Assembly (NCBI GenBank): GCA_020055655.1
Contig: JAIPUR010000001.1
Span: 124,001 to 188,000 of the forward strand
Origin: Methanosarcinaceae archaeon
Lineage (GTDB): Archaea > Halobacteriota > Methanosarcinia > Methanosarcinales > Methanosarcinaceae
DNA length: 64,000 nt
Direction of reading: 5' to 3'
Shown here: positions 37,889 to 47,880 of the stretch, in pieces
How the letters are laid out: each line of letters opens with the position of its first letter
Position numbering within the stretch: position 1 is the first letter of the stretch
Notes under the pieces: generated by a model
Database searches by the model: none
Seen by the model: only the letters and a program-made list of their open reading frames with translations
What the model was told of the DNA's origin: nothing
Made by a program: the position numbers and the translations under genes

Positions 37889-38587
37889 CTACTTTATGCA
37901 GTAAAACCCAGCCTGCATGTAGGAATACCAGAAGAGTTCCACAGCCCTGAATCCCATTCCTCTCAGAAGTTCAAGGTGCTCTTCTACTGTGAGTGGAAAA
38001 TATTCCACGTCAAAGCGTGCCAGATACTTTTCAGTGTCTTTCTCAGTTCTCCCTCTGCTTAGTAGAAAGTTTCTCCAGTATTTTTTTCCGGTCTTTATTC
38101 CATCATCAGTTACTGGTCTGATATTCTCAAAGGTGATGAAAGCACCATCAGTTTTCAGAAGATCAAAACATACTTTGATAGCTTTAGCACGCTCCTCACT
38201 ATTTAGATAATGATGGCATTGTATTGCGGTAATGATATCAGGTTTTTCTTCCAGTTTGCTGGAAAATTCCTGAGTAGAGGAAGCTTCAAGGAATTCCATT
38301 CTTTCTCTGGAAAATGATGTCAGTTTTTCTTTTGCAATTTCCAGCATTTTCTCAGATGGATCAAGTAGAAGGAATTTGGTACTCGGAAATTCATTTGCAG
38401 CTTTCTCTACCAGATTTCCGGTGCCACATCCCGTATCCATCCAGACCCTTGTTTCAGGTGGAAGTGCATTGACAAGATTAATGATTTCCTGATGGATCAT
38501 TGAATAATGTGGAATAGTGTTGTTTATGTTCGTGTCATATTCCCGGGGATTGTATGGTGTTCTGTTATCATTTGCTTCATCTGGCAT
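37889..38587 (-). CDS. Class I SAM-dependent methyltransferase
   Basis: 232 residues. SAM-binding motif I MDTGCGTGNLVEKA (about 48-61), acidic motif II LLLDPSEKML, and PDIITAIQCHHYL (motif IV region) define a small-molecule type methyltransferase. C-terminal ELLRGMGFRAVELFWYSYMQAGFYCIK is typical of the Methyltransf_25/UbiE-like group. Substrate unknown. It leads the DUF4346 gene. Confidence 0.85.
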   Translation of the reverse strand: MPDEANDNRTPYNPREYDTNINNTIPHYSMIHQEIINLVNALPPETRVWMDTGCGTGNLVEKAANEFPSTKFLLLDPSEKMLEIAKEKLTSFSRERMEFLEASSTQEFSSKLEEKPDIITAIQCHHYLNSEERAKAIKVCFDLLKTDGAFITFENIRPVTDDGIKTGKKYWRNFLLSRGRTEKDTEKYLARFDVEYFPLTVEEHLELLRGMGFRAVELFWYSYMQAGFYCIK

Positions 38588-38710
38588 TATAAAGAAGATT
38601 ATTGAGATTGGTATTTATGAATATCTATTTTTTCAATCTATTTCATGTAGATAATCTATAAATTGTTATAAGCAGTTAGTTATTTACAGTAATTTGAAAC
38701 TGAGATATTA

Positions 38711-38830
38711 TTGGTATTGTCGGTACTAATGCTGGTACTTGGTGCTATGATATTCATTTTTGTCAAGTATCCACCTGATGAAAGTGTTCGCCAATTATTA
38801 TTGCTGGGAGATGGAGAAAATCTTGAGTGA
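38711..38830 (+). CDS. Possible small membrane protein
   Basis: 39-codon frame with TTG start: VLSVLMLVLGAMIFIFVKYP forms one membrane helix, followed by a charged tail. It stops 13 bases before the aldo/keto reductase gene and would be its leader gene. Only a weak ribosome binding site (GAGATA) is present; no family recognised. Confidence 0.3.
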   Translation: MVLSVLMLVLGAMIFIFVKYPPDESVRQLLLLGDGENLE

Positions 38831-38843
38831 AGGTGTATGAAAA

Positions 38844-40043
38844 ATGCTGTACAGGAAAGATCCAAAGAGCGGAAATGAATTGTCTATTTTAGGTTTTGGT
38901 GCCATGCGCCTTCCCCTCAATGATGAAGGAAGCATAGATGAAGATAGAGCTACGTTCCAAATTCGCTATGCTATAGATCATGGTGTCAATTATGTGGATA
39001 CTGCATGGCCCTACCACATGGGAGAAAGCGAGCCTTTCCTTGCCCGTGCACTGGCCGAAGGTTATAGGGAAAAGGTAAAACTTGCTACGAAATTACCTCA
39101 ATGGCTGGTGAAAAAACATGAGGATATGGATAGATTCCTCAATTCTCAGCTGGAGAAACTGAACACGGATCATATTGATTACTATCTTGTACACAGTCTT
39201 GTGGGGACTAGCTGGGAAAAGATACACAACCTTGGTGTTCTGGATTTCCTTGACAGGGCAAAGGCAGATGGACGTATCATAAATGCCGGATTCTCGTTCC
39301 ACGGCAACACTGAGGATTTCAAAAAAGTGATCGATTCCTATGACTGGGATTTATGTCAGATCCAGTACAATTTCCTGGATAGGGAAAGACAGGCTGGTAT
39401 CGAGGGCTTGGAATATGCAGCATCAAAGGGTCTTGGAATAATTGTTATGGAACCCCTGCGTGGTGGGAATATTGCAAGGACCGTCCCTCCTTCCATAGAG
39501 GATATCTGGAATGAGGCTGAGGTAAAACGCAGCCCTGCCGAATGGGCTCTGCGCTGGGTATGGAATCATCCTGAAGTTACAGTTGTACTTTCAGGAATGA
39601 ACGAAGAATCCCATATCGAGGAGAATCTGAGGGTTGCAGATGAGGCTTTACCCAATTCGCTATCCCAAAAGGAACTGGAACTTGTGGACAGGGTAGCTGA
39701 AAAGTATAGTGAACTAATGAAAATAAACTGCACAGCCTGTCGATACTGCATGCCATGTCCTCAGGGGGTTGAGATCCCACACTGCTTTGAGATGTACAAC
39801 AATATGCATATGTTCGGTGACGAGGACAGGTTCAAGATGATGTATGTCGCAAAACTCGGAGGCATATTGAACAGTGAAGGCACAGGTTTCGCCTCCCAGT
39901 GTACCCAATGCGGTAAATGCCTGGAGGCATGTCCTCAGAATCTGTCAATTCCTGACCTTTTGGAAGATGTGGTCAGAGAATTCGAGGACGAAAAGATGGA
40001 TGAAAGGAGAGCTATTGCAGAAAAGTTGTTTTTGGGTGAGTGA
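38844..40043 (+). CDS. Aldo/keto reductase with C-terminal ferredoxin domain
   Basis: 399 residues. The N-terminal TIM barrel (1-285) has the AKR tetrad Asp52, Tyr57, Lys83 and His117. The C-terminal part carries two [4Fe-4S] motifs, CTACRYCMPCP near 295-305 and CTQCGKCLEACP at 353-364. Such proteins are common in anaerobes and are thought to couple ferredoxin or NAD(P)H to carbonyl reduction; the substrate is not known. AGGTG lies before the ATG at 38844. Confidence 0.93.
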   Translation: MLYRKDPKSGNELSILGFGAMRLPLNDEGSIDEDRATFQIRYAIDHGVNYVDTAWPYHMGESEPFLARALAEGYREKVKLATKLPQWLVKKHEDMDRFLNSQLEKLNTDHIDYYLVHSLVGTSWEKIHNLGVLDFLDRAKADGRIINAGFSFHGNTEDFKKVIDSYDWDLCQIQYNFLDRERQAGIEGLEYAASKGLGIIVMEPLRGGNIARTVPPSIEDIWNEAEVKRSPAEWALRWVWNHPEVTVVLSGMNEESHIEENLRVADEALPNSLSQKELELVDRVAEKYSELMKINCTACRYCMPCPQGVEIPHCFEMYNNMHMFGDEDRFKMMYVAKLGGILNSEGTGFASQCTQCGKCLEACPQNLSIPDLLEDVVREFEDEKMDERRAIAEKLFLGE

Positions 40044-40162
40044 ACGAAGATATCGAAGGCTTTTATGAGAAGTTTGGTTTTTTCAAAAGACCGACGGGTG
40101 ATTATGGATATGGGATGATAGTTGAGATCTAGACAACTCAACTTCGTACATGCTCATTTTTG

Positions 40163-41821
40163 CTATAGTTTTCGACTCTCGTTTTCTTTCTTCAAATAAG
40201 CCAGTGTTTCTTGTGTACTATCGAAGATACGGATATTTTTATTCTCAATTGCCTTGCTGAGATTGATATCGCTTAATATTTTCTCTATGACCTCTGGTTG
40301 TATGGAGCTAAGGTAAACTCTTTGGTTCATTTTCTTACTCGAGGAAATGAAGCTCTTCAGTCTTTCGATACCTGTTGTATCTATAAATGGTACATAACGC
40401 ATACGCAGGATTATGTGAGGTTTGCTGATGTTCATATGTTCGTTTATCTTACCCTCAAATACATTCATAGCACCAAAGAAGAAGGGTCCGTTTATGGTGT
40501 AAACAGCAACGTTCTTCTCAAGGTACGGGTCAGCAAATATGGTGGCGTTGATACCTTTTGATCTGTCATAGCTTTCCATTGTTTGTATATCAGTGGTGTT
40601 TGTCAGCCTGATGAAAAGCAGGATTATGGAAAGGAACATCCCCATCTGTACCGCAAATACAAGGTCTGTGAGCACTGTGAGTATGAATGTTGTAAGGAGA
40701 ACCGCTGTATCCATTTTGCTTATGTGCATAATGGTTTTGAGTTCTTCGATATTTATCATTCTGAAAGATACCAGAATGAGTACACCTGCCAGATATGCTT
40801 TAGGTATGAATCTGGCAACAGGGCCAAGGAACAATAGTATGAGAAGCAGGATCATTGCATGAATTACACCTGATATCTGTGTCTTTGCTCCTTCTCTGAT
40901 GTTCACTGCACTTCTTGCAATGGCTGCTGTACAGGGAATACCTGAAAAGAAAGGCAGGACCATATTTGCAATTCCATGTCCTATAAGTTCCTTGTTGCTG
41001 TTGTGTCTGGTATTTGTCATAGCGTCACAGACCACAGCGCATAGGAGGGATTCAATGGTTCCTAGTAGTGCGATGGTAAGAGCAGCTGGCAGGACTGCCA
41101 TGAGTAATGCAGGACTGAAATTTAACATTTGTATCTGTGGAAGTCCGGCAGGTATGATACCAACTATAGGTATGTCTATTTTGTAGAAGAAGACTAGCAT
41201 TATTGATAATATGAGTGTGACAATGGAAGCTGGAAGGCTGTTGAGTTTTATTTTTCCCAGTATTCCCGGCAGGTATAAGAGAAGTAGTATGGTAGCAAAA
41301 CATATCGTTATTGCAGTGCTGTCAAGTTGATCAAGATTGGAAATAATAGCGTAGAGGGTTTCCCATACATGTTCTTTTGCAGGAATGACCATTCCCAGAG
41401 CATTTGGTATCTGACCGATGAGAATGATGGCACCGATACCGCTCGTAAATCCTGATATGACGGGTAGGGGGATGTATTTTACAACCTTACCAAGTTTCAG
41501 GATTCCGAACAGTATCTGAAATGTGCCTGATAGAAAGCCTGCAAGGAGCAGTCCTTCAAGCCCGAATCCGTGAAGTGTTGAAAGAATTATAACGGTCATT
41601 GCCCCGGTTGGCCCGGTAATGGAAAATTTAGATCCCCCTGTAGTTGAGACCAGCATACCCGCAATGATGGCTGTATACAGTCCCATTTGAGGCTCAACGC
41701 CTGATGCAATGGCAAAAGCAATAGCAAGTGGCAGTGCCACAATAGCTGTAATGAATCCAGCCTTTAAGTCACTGGTAAACGATTCTCTGAAATATTGTGT
41801 AACTTTGTTCTGCTTGTTCAT
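40163..41821 (-). CDS. SulP-family anion transporter with STAS domain
   Basis: 552 residues: about 12-14 membrane helices starting with the FTSDLKAGFITAIVALPLAI signature region and TGPTGAMTVII, and a cytoplasmic STAS domain (about 430-550, RMRYVPFIDTTGIERL). SulP proteins carry sulfate, bicarbonate or other anions; the substrate is undecided. Monocistronic and convergent with the aldo/keto reductase. Confidence 0.9.
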   Translation of the reverse strand: MNKQNKVTQYFRESFTSDLKAGFITAIVALPLAIAFAIASGVEPQMGLYTAIIAGMLVSTTGGSKFSITGPTGAMTVIILSTLHGFGLEGLLLAGFLSGTFQILFGILKLGKVVKYIPLPVISGFTSGIGAIILIGQIPNALGMVIPAKEHVWETLYAIISNLDQLDSTAITICFATILLLLYLPGILGKIKLNSLPASIVTLILSIMLVFFYKIDIPIVGIIPAGLPQIQMLNFSPALLMAVLPAALTIALLGTIESLLCAVVCDAMTNTRHNSNKELIGHGIANMVLPFFSGIPCTAAIARSAVNIREGAKTQISGVIHAMILLLILLFLGPVARFIPKAYLAGVLILVSFRMINIEELKTIMHISKMDTAVLLTTFILTVLTDLVFAVQMGMFLSIILLFIRLTNTTDIQTMESYDRSKGINATIFADPYLEKNVAVYTINGPFFFGAMNVFEGKINEHMNISKPHIILRMRYVPFIDTTGIERLKSFISSSKKMNQRVYLSSIQPEVIEKILSDINLSKAIENKNIRIFDSTQETLAYLKKENESRKL

Positions 41822-42253
41822 ATAAAAGCCAGCTGACTTGCATTAAATTTATTCTAATGAGTGCGTAAATATTGGCTTGATATATAACCTTAATCAAGTG
41901 TTAAAAAAAATATTAAATGTTATGAGAGGGTATGATAAATTATGGAAAAAGAATCATCTGCTGTATTTAAATGGTCATATTCTCTCAATAGCAATATGAT
42001 CCCGAGGATTTTGTCACTTTTTGAGAAATGGGTCGCTCTGACGTCAACAACTGGGCAAAATGTGTTTCTCTCTGCAATCATACCATAGGAAGACTCATTG
42101 ATATATCCTCAGTAATTGATTGACCCAAAAACAGACGGTTTCGGAAACCCCTGGCTTAGCTGTGCTGCTCCTGTATAAGCGAGATCTAAGGATATGGAAA
42201 AATGAAAAATAAAATTCCTGATCGATATATCAGGAGTTAAAATTTAATTTTGA
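41822..42253. other. Intergenic region, 432 bases
   Basis: Between SulP and DUF3303 genes. On the plus strand two overlapping short frames occur: 41942-42088 (48 codons, EKESSAVFKWSYSLNSN) and one of 31 codons inside it (GRSDVNNWAKCVSLCNH). Neither has a ribosome binding site or known family; they could be remains of a lost gene. The SulP promoter lies near its 3' end on the minus strand (41860-41885). Confidence 0.35.
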
Positions 42254-42538
42254 TCAGGTTTTTGCCTTCTCCGCATTCACCTTCATGTGCATCTTAACAG
42301 CTTCTGTGGTATCCATCACAGGAATTGTCTCAACTTTTGAGATATCTCTCCAGGGGAATGTAGCTTTGGCATAGGCTTCCTCATTGTCGAGTTCGTAAAC
42401 GATAAAGACCCTGCATGAAGACAGGTCAGCCCACTCTGCTATCATATTGTATCCTTCAGGATATTTCCATGACATATATCGCTCATTGATTTCTTCGTTG
42501 TCCTTTGGTTCCCACGTCATTATGTCCATAAATAACAT
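42254..42538 (-). CDS. DUF3303 protein
   Basis: 94 residues starting MLFMDIMTWEPKD. The pattern with IMTWEP at the start, EWADLSSCRVFIVYELDNEEA and a C-terminal FPWRDISKVETIPVMD is that of DUF3303, a small ferredoxin-like-fold family common in methanogens with no known function. AAGGGG precedes the ATG. Monocistronic. Confidence 0.82.
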   Translation of the reverse strand: MLFMDIMTWEPKDNEEINERYMSWKYPEGYNMIAEWADLSSCRVFIVYELDNEEAYAKATFPWRDISKVETIPVMDTTEAVKMHMKVNAEKAKT

Positions 42539-42694
42539 TTCTCTAACCCCTTCCTTTTAATTGAAATATGTTTTTCTTAATAATATATTATCAGCGTTGC
42601 AAATATTTATCAGTAACTCGGAAAAACTTCCATAATATATTGCTTATAGGAAACAATAGTGGGGGATAGTAAATAACGAATCACGATTTTTGGC

Positions 42695-43351
42695 TCAAAC
42701 TTCACTGGAAGGACACCACTCATTCACCACACATATCTCACATTTTGGCTTTCTTGCAATGCATACGTTCCTGCCGTGGAGTATCAGTGTCATGGAAAGG
42801 TTTTCCAGATTCTTTTTTTCAGTAAGTGGGATCAGGTCGAGTTCTATCTTTTTGGGATCGGTATTTTTGCTAAGGCCGAGTTTTTGTGATAGGCGGCTTA
42901 CGTGCGTGTCCACTGCAATACCTTCGATGATGCCATAAGCTCTTGCAAGCACGATGTTCGCTGTCTTTCTTCCGACACCAGGGAGCTTAATCAGATCTTC
43001 CATGTTATTTGGGACATTGCCACCGAACTCGTTGATGATCATCTGAGCACTCTGGATAATGTGTTTTGATTTCTGACGATAGAATCCGGCTGTGTAGATA
43101 TCCTTTCCCAGCTCGTCCCAATCTGCATTGGCATAGTCCTCTACATTGTGGTATTTCTGGAACAACTGCTTTGTGACTATGTTTACCTGCCTGTCAGTAC
43201 ACTGAGCGGAAAGGATGGTTGCAATCATTAATTCCAGAGGGTTATTGAAATGAAGCATGGGTTCTGCATCAGGATATTCTCCTTGCAGAAGTTTGTAGAT
43301 TGCTTCAAAGTTTTCCCTATTATCAGGCACTGATGATTGCGAGGTCATGGA
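42695..43351 (-). CDS. nth: Endonuclease III
   Basis: DNA glycosylase/AP lyase removing oxidised pyrimidines. The helix-hairpin-helix LPGVGRKTANIVL with catalytic Lys, the catalytic Asp in VDTHVSRL, and the C-terminal [4Fe-4S] ligands Cx6Cx2Cx5C (CIARKPKCEICVVNEWC) are all present. 218 residues from ATG 43351; a TTG at 43387 could extend it by 12. No ribosome binding site decides between them. Downstream of the por operon on the same strand but after its terminator. Confidence 0.94.
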   Translation of the reverse strand, partial: SMTSQSSVPDNRENFEAIYKLLQGEYPDAEPMLHFNNPLELMIATILSAQCTDRQVNIVTKQLFQKYHNVEDYANADWDELGKDIYTAGFYRQKSKHIIQSAQMIINEFGGNVPNNMEDLIKLPGVGRKTANIVLARAYGIIEGIAVDTHVSRLSQKLGLSKNTDPKKIELDLIPLTEKKNLENLSMTLILHGRNVCIARKPKCEICVVNEWCPSSEV

Positions 43352-43454
43352 ATTAAAAATGGATTGATACTTCTTATGCTTTTTCAAAAGCCCATTGTTT
43401 CCATTGGAACTAAAAATAATAATAAACGAAAAAAGTAACGAAGAAACTAAAAAG

Positions 43455-43493
43455 TGAAAAAAGAAGATTCGGGTTTAGAGCCCGTAATCTTCA
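43455..43493 (-). terminator. Terminator of the por operon, overlapping the porB stop
   Basis: GAAGATTCGGG (43464-43474) pairs with CCCGTAATCTTC (43482-43493) with one mismatch and a 7-base loop containing the porB stop codon; the minus strand continues with TTTTTTCAC. Confidence 0.75.
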
Positions 43494-44350
43494 ATGTTCT
43501 TGTCAGCAAGTGCCTGGATCTGAGCAATCCTCTCCTCTCCACCTTCCATGGTGAAAAGGTGCTTGAAACGGCGCTGCATCTTGAGATATTCCTCTACAGG
43601 CTGGACCTTCTTACCAAGCTTCTTGACCCTGGTAACTTCTCCATCTTCCATCTCATATAGTGGCCAGAGACCTGTCATAACAGCCATCTTTGCGACCTCT
43701 ACGGTCTTGGAAGTGTCGAATCCCCATCCTGTTGTACATGGAGCGTGTGAGTGGATGTATGTTGGTCCTTCGACCTCAACTGCCCTCTCGACCTTTCTTA
43801 TCATATCCTTTGGGAATCCAATGGAACATGTTGCAACATAAGGTGAACCGTGTGCAACCATGATAGCAGGCATGTTCTTCTTTGGTCTGTCATTACCGAA
43901 GGAAACCTTTCCTGAAGGACTGGTCGTGGTTGATGCATTGAATGGTGTTGCACCACTTCTCTGCACACCGGTGTTCATATAAGCCTCATTATCGATACAG
44001 ACGTAGGTCATGTCGTGCCCTCTTTCAAATGCACCGGAGATGGCCTGCATACCGATATCAAGTGTTCCACCGTCACCGCCCATTACGATGACCTTTGTGT
44101 CATTCATCTTTCCAAGAGCCTTAAGACCAGCTTCAATACCTGATCCTACTGCACCTGCATTCTCGAAAAGTGAGTGTATCCATGGTACAGCCCATGCGGT
44201 CTCAGGGTATGGTGTTGTCATAACCTCAAGACATCCGGTTGGGTTGACAACGATACAGTCCTCGCCTGCGGCCATAAGTGTGAACTTGGCAGCCATTGCA
44301 TCACAGCAACCTGCACATCCTCTGTGTCCTGGGACTAGCAATGATTTCAT
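43475..44350 (-). CDS. porB: Pyruvate:ferredoxin oxidoreductase subunit beta
   Basis: 291-residue thiamine diphosphate-binding subunit. Seen: N-terminal [11 protein letters not shown] (Cys12, 15 with a third Cys further on for a [4Fe-4S] cluster), the TPP/Mg motif [15 protein letters not shown], and [16 protein letters not shown]. Por interconverts acetyl-CoA plus CO2 and pyruvate with ferredoxin, and is the entry to biosynthesis in methanogens. ATG at 44350 overlaps the porA stop by 4 bases. Last gene of porGDAB. Confidence 0.95.
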   Translation of the reverse strand: MKSLLVPGHRGCAGCCDAMAAKFTLMAAGEDCIVVNPTGCLEVMTTPYPETAWAVPWIHSLFENAGAVGSGIEAGLKALGKMNDTKVIVMGGDGGTLDIGMQAISGAFERGHDMTYVCIDNEAYMNTGVQRSGATPFNASTTTSPSGKVSFGNDRPKKNMPAIMVAHGSPYVATCSIGFPKDMIRKVERAVEVEGPTYIHSHAPCTTGWGFDTSKTVEVAKMAVMTGLWPLYEMEDGEVTRVKKLGKKVQPVEEYLKMQRRFKHLFTMEGGEERIAQIQALADKNIEDYGL

Positions 44351-45561
44351 AGTAGATCCTCCCTTACATCAACAAACTGGCTCTCTTTCTTGATACCAGT
44401 CTTCATGACTTCTGTTGCCTCATCGATAATTCTCTCGATGGTATCCATTTTAATGTCACGTCCACCGTGTCCGATCATGTAACCGATCGTTGGTACACGG
44501 ATATCGGTGTTGTAGAGTACGGACTTGGTTTCTGTGAAGAGTGCTCCCTCGTTAAGACCAAGTGAAATGTTCTTGTCAAGGACAACAACGACCTTTGCAT
44601 CCTTAATGACATTCGTGATAGCTTCAGCAGGGAATGGTCTGAAGGTTCTTACCTTGAGCAGTCCTACCTTTACGTTGTTTTCCCTGAGCTTGTCAACAAC
44701 ATCCTTGATGGTTCCGACAATTGAACCCATTGCCATGAGTATTATGTCAGCATCCTCGGTCTGATACTCATCAATGAGACCACCGAAGTACCTGCCGTAC
44801 ATGTCATAGAACTCTTCTGCAACATCCTCGATCTTCTTGAGTGACCTCTCCATTGCCTGCTGCTGCATGTACCTGAACTCAGTGTAGTAGTTAGGATCTG
44901 CAAAAGCACCGAATGAGAGTGGGTTCTTTGGATCAAGTGTGTATTCAGGTTCGTATCTTGGAAGGAACTCATCTGTAATATCCTGCTCGAGAAGGACCAG
45001 TGGTTCGTATACGTGTGAAAGGATAAATCCGTCCATACAGACCATTGAAGGCATCATTATATCCTTGTCTTCAGATATCTTGTATGCCTGTGCGGTCATG
45101 TCGGAGATCTCCTGGATGTTCTCAGCGTGCATCTGTATCCAGCCAGTGTCTCTCTGTGAGATCGAATCCTGCTGATCGTTCCAGATACTGATAGGTGCAC
45201 TAACTGCCCTGTTTGTGACGGTCATGACAACCGGCAATCTCATACCTGAGACGTTGAAAAGTACTTCGTGCATGAGTTCAAGACCCTGTGATGTGGTAGC
45301 TGAGTAACATCTTGCACCTACTGCTGCTGAACCAACCAGAGCTGAAAGCGCTGAGAACTCGGATTCTACATTCAGGTACTCGCAGTTTGGGATCTCACCG
45401 TCTGCCATGAACTGGGAGAGGTCTTCCACGATGTGGGTCTGTGGTGTGATCGGGTATGCTGAGATAACATTTGGCTTGCAGACCTTAACGGAATGAGCAA
45501 CCGCATAGGATCCTTCGACAACGGTCATCTTGCTCTTGTCAATGTTCATTTCTCTTGACAT
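44347..45561 (-). CDS. porA: Pyruvate:ferredoxin oxidoreductase subunit alpha
   Basis: 404-residue subunit with the pyrimidine-binding and transketolase C-like domains. N-terminal [15 protein letters not shown] and [13 protein letters not shown] (pyruvate-binding Thr region), [13 protein letters not shown], and the C-terminal [19 protein letters not shown] identify it. GGAGGAG lies before the ATG; start directly follows porD. Confidence 0.95.
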   Translation of the reverse strand: MSREMNIDKSKMTVVEGSYAVAHSVKVCKPNVISAYPITPQTHIVEDLSQFMADGEIPNCEYLNVESEFSALSALVGSAAVGARCYSATTSQGLELMHEVLFNVSGMRLPVVMTVTNRAVSAPISIWNDQQDSISQRDTGWIQMHAENIQEISDMTAQAYKISEDKDIMMPSMVCMDGFILSHVYEPLVLLEQDITDEFLPRYEPEYTLDPKNPLSFGAFADPNYYTEFRYMQQQAMERSLKKIEDVAEEFYDMYGRYFGGLIDEYQTEDADIILMAMGSIVGTIKDVVDKLRENNVKVGLLKVRTFRPFPAEAITNVIKDAKVVVVLDKNISLGLNEGALFTETKSVLYNTDIRVPTIGYMIGHGGRDIKMDTIERIIDEATEVMKTGIKKESQFVDVREDLL

Positions 45562-45822
45562 TTATTTCTCCTCCAGGACCATTTCTATAGCGCTCTTTGG
45601 ACATTCGTTCGCACAAATTCCACATCCCTTACAGAAATCATAGTTGAACTCGAAGAACCCATCATCTCTTGGGTCTATGGATGCGTCAGGACAAAGCAGT
45701 TCACAGAGCTTGCATTTTACGCACTTGTCGTAATCATATACAGGCATGAAGGTTCTCCATCCGCCTGTCTTGTTGACAACTGTGGTACTACCTCTGCAGA
45801 TACCACCAGGTAGAAGAGTCAT
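45562..45822 (-). CDS. porD: Pyruvate:ferredoxin oxidoreductase subunit delta (ferredoxin)
   Basis: 86 residues with two [4Fe-4S] motifs, [13 protein letters not shown] and [13 protein letters not shown]. Relays electrons from the PorAB cofactor to external ferredoxin. Its ATG overlaps the porG stop (ATGA). Confidence 0.95.
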   Translation of the reverse strand: MTLLPGGICRGSTTVVNKTGGWRTFMPVYDYDKCVKCKLCELLCPDASIDPRDDGFFEFNYDFCKGCGICANECPKSAIEMVLEEK

Positions 45823-46364
45823 TTGTTAGCCTCCATCATTTCATATGCCTTCATAATAGCTTCGGCATTTCTTTCACCGATCTTTCCAGGGAACCTTTCC
45901 TTGACAGCTTCCATAATGGATTCCGGTTCTATCTCACCGGTTGCGCCTGCAAAAGCACCGAGCAGTACGGTATTGACGATCGGTCTTCCGATAATGTCCA
46001 GTGCGATCTTTGTAGCGTTCACTGTCATGATCTTTGCCTTTGTGTCAAAATTGAATTTGTCAGCGTCAAAGTCACTGTTGATAATAAGCATTCCATCATC
46101 TTTCAAACCGCTTGCAACATCAACAACTTCAACTAATGTCGGGTCCTGAACAATTACAAAATCCGGTTCGTATATCTGGCTTCTAAGCCTGATCTGGGTA
46201 TCATCCATTCTGGTGAAAGCCTGAACTGGTGCCCCCCTTCTTTCGACACCGAAAGCCGGGAAAGCCTGACTGAACTTACCATCAGCGAAAGCAGCGACGG
46301 CCAGTAGCTCTGCAGCAGTAACAGAACCCTGTCCACCTCGGCCGTGTATTCGTATTTCTTTCAT
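45819..46364 (-). CDS. porG: Pyruvate:ferredoxin oxidoreductase subunit gamma
   Basis: 181 residues; [19 protein letters not shown] at the N-terminus and [15 protein letters not shown] are the conserved blocks of the gamma domain. First gene of porGDAB; GGAGAA precedes the ATG at 46364. Promoter in the AT-rich stretch up to about 46440. Confidence 0.94.
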   Translation of the reverse strand: MKEIRIHGRGGQGSVTAAELLAVAAFADGKFSQAFPAFGVERRGAPVQAFTRMDDTQIRLRSQIYEPDFVIVQDPTLVEVVDVASGLKDDGMLIINSDFDADKFNFDTKAKIMTVNATKIALDIIGRPIVNTVLLGAFAGATGEIEPESIMEAVKERFPGKIGERNAEAIMKAYEMMEANK

Positions 46365-46550
46365 CTATAATTCTCCGTAATCTTAACTATCTTGAATTAA
46401 GTATTTTAAAACCATATGTTTACAATTATATCTATATGTAATAAAATAGGCAAATCTATCACTTTATTTACCTGATCCAATGAACTTTTTCAATGATGAA
46501 ATGAAGATTTTGACTTATTAACTGAGCAATTATCTGACCTTTAATTGATT

Positions 46551-46694
46551 TCACATTTTTGAGCGACGTGCAATGGCATTAGATATTATTGTGTAAACAA
46601 ATATTGCAAATCCAATCCATATAATAACAGAAGCGATCTGATTTTCCCCAAGAAACATCAATAACAGGCCAGAACCAAGTACATATATATTCAT
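46551..46694 (-). CDS. Small membrane protein, possibly frameshifted at its start
   Basis: 47 residues from ATG 46694: two short hydrophobic segments (YVLGSGLLLMFLG and SVIIWIGFAIFVYTIIS) with a basic C-terminal end. The frame is open further upstream and strongly basic (ITRKQKSRSILIRNRK), but without a start codon; a good start (AGGTGG before TTG 46774) is in another frame and is joined to it by a run of seven A (plus-strand T 46758-46764). The original gene probably spans 46551-46774. It follows purP by about 25 bases. No family recognised. The remaining spacer 46365-46550 shows nothing. Confidence 0.45.
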   Translation of the reverse strand: MNIYVLGSGLLLMFLGENQIASVIIWIGFAIFVYTIISNAIARRSKM

Positions 46695-46800
46695 TCTATT
46701 GATTTTCCTATTTCTAATAAGAATACTGCGAGATTTTTGTTTTCTAGTTATTCTTTCTTTTTTTCTAGTTTCAAAATGCCCACCTTATTTTACTAATATT

Positions 46801-47880
46801 TCATGTCAGCACTCTACTAAGACATCCCATGTCACGTGCCTTTTTGATCTCAATTGCTATCCTTCGACCTGTGGATAATTCTGGTTGGATGAAATCAGAA
46901 TATGGAGAGCCATTAATGTATGGATTTGTCCCCGCAACTATTCTGGCAGATATCTCAAAGATCTTGAACTCCAGTTTATCAGTGAGAACAGTTTCGAGAC
47001 AAAATGATCCTATAAGTCCTCCGAAAAGTTCTATTGATGTTTCCACAACCTTCTCCCCCATCTCAAAGACTTTGGGGAGCAATGATTCTCTTAATACAAG
47101 AGGAACATTTCCAGTAACCACAAAAGTGGGTTGAATTCCTGCTTTTTGTAACTCTGTAGGAGATCCTAGTCTGAAAATCTCATCAGCATTTGACTCAACA
47201 CGTCTATCCATTCCAGACACCTCAAGTGTACCCTGACTTAAACTATAACCTTCATTGGACAGCGGGGAATAGAAATAATGCAAATAGTACCTAGTTCCAG
47301 GAACAAATTCTTGCAGATCATAGATCTCTTTACGATCGATCCTCTCATTGAAATCCTCAATATTTTTAGCAACGAAAAAGCCTTTACCGCCTTTAGCACC
47401 ATGATATTTTACCATCACAGGACCGTCAATCTCTTCAGGACTATGGATTTTTTGCGGCATTGGTACATCGGCACTTTCAAGCCACTGGCGTTCAATTTTT
47501 CTATCAGATTCCCATTCTAGAACTTTTCGATTGCCAAATGTAGGCAATTTGATATTTACGAAATTTGATGCACCAAGATACTCTACAAAAGATCCGTGTG
47601 GAATTATTATGGCATTCTTCTCGACCAGTTCATCTGTCCTTTCAAGTATCTCCTTGTATGAACTCACAATCATAAAACTGTCTGGTTTTGCAAGTGGAAA
47701 TGCATCGTAGAATTTTGGTGGTTCCCTTATACATATACCAAGTGTTTTAAACCCTTCTTTTTTTGCACCGTGAAATATTTGAAGACTTGTATGAGAGCAT
47801 ACAGTAGCAATCGTCAGATTATCCTTATCATATCGGTCAATTATGTTTTGAATATACTTGTCAGTAATTTCGTCCATCAT
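46801..47880 (-). CDS. purP: FAICAR synthetase PurP (formate-AICAR ligase)
   Basis: 359 residues, ATP-grasp enzyme of archaeal purine synthesis, converting AICAR, formate and ATP to FAICAR. Family blocks: TVCSHTSLQIFHGAKKEGF at the N-terminus, IIPHGSFVEYLG, KYHGAKGGKGFF, EFVPGTRYYLHYFYSP, and the C-terminal EISARIVAGTN. ATG at 47880 overlaps the gamma carbonic anhydrase-like gene by 4 bases. Last of the five-gene operon; GAGGAAAC lies before the start (ATG ATG). Confidence 0.95.
   Translation of the reverse strand: MMDEITDKYIQNIIDRYDKDNLTIATVCSHTSLQIFHGAKKEGFKTLGICIREPPKFYDAFPLAKPDSFMIVSSYKEILERTDELVEKNAIIIPHGSFVEYLGASNFVNIKLPTFGNRKVLEWESDRKIERQWLESADVPMPQKIHSPEEIDGPVMVKYHGAKGGKGFFVAKNIEDFNERIDRKEIYDLQEFVPGTRYYLHYFYSPLSNEGYSLSQGTLEVSGMDRRVESNADEIFRLGSPTELQKAGIQPTFVVTGNVPLVLRESLLPKVFEMGEKVVETSIELFGGLIGSFCLETVLTDKLEFKIFEISARIVAGTNPYINGSPYSDFIQPELSTGRRIAIEIKKARDMGCLSRVLT

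Noticed and set aside
41942-42088. 48-codon frame between SulP and DUF3303
   Set aside because: No ribosome binding site, no family, and a second frame overlaps it; kept only as a spacer note.
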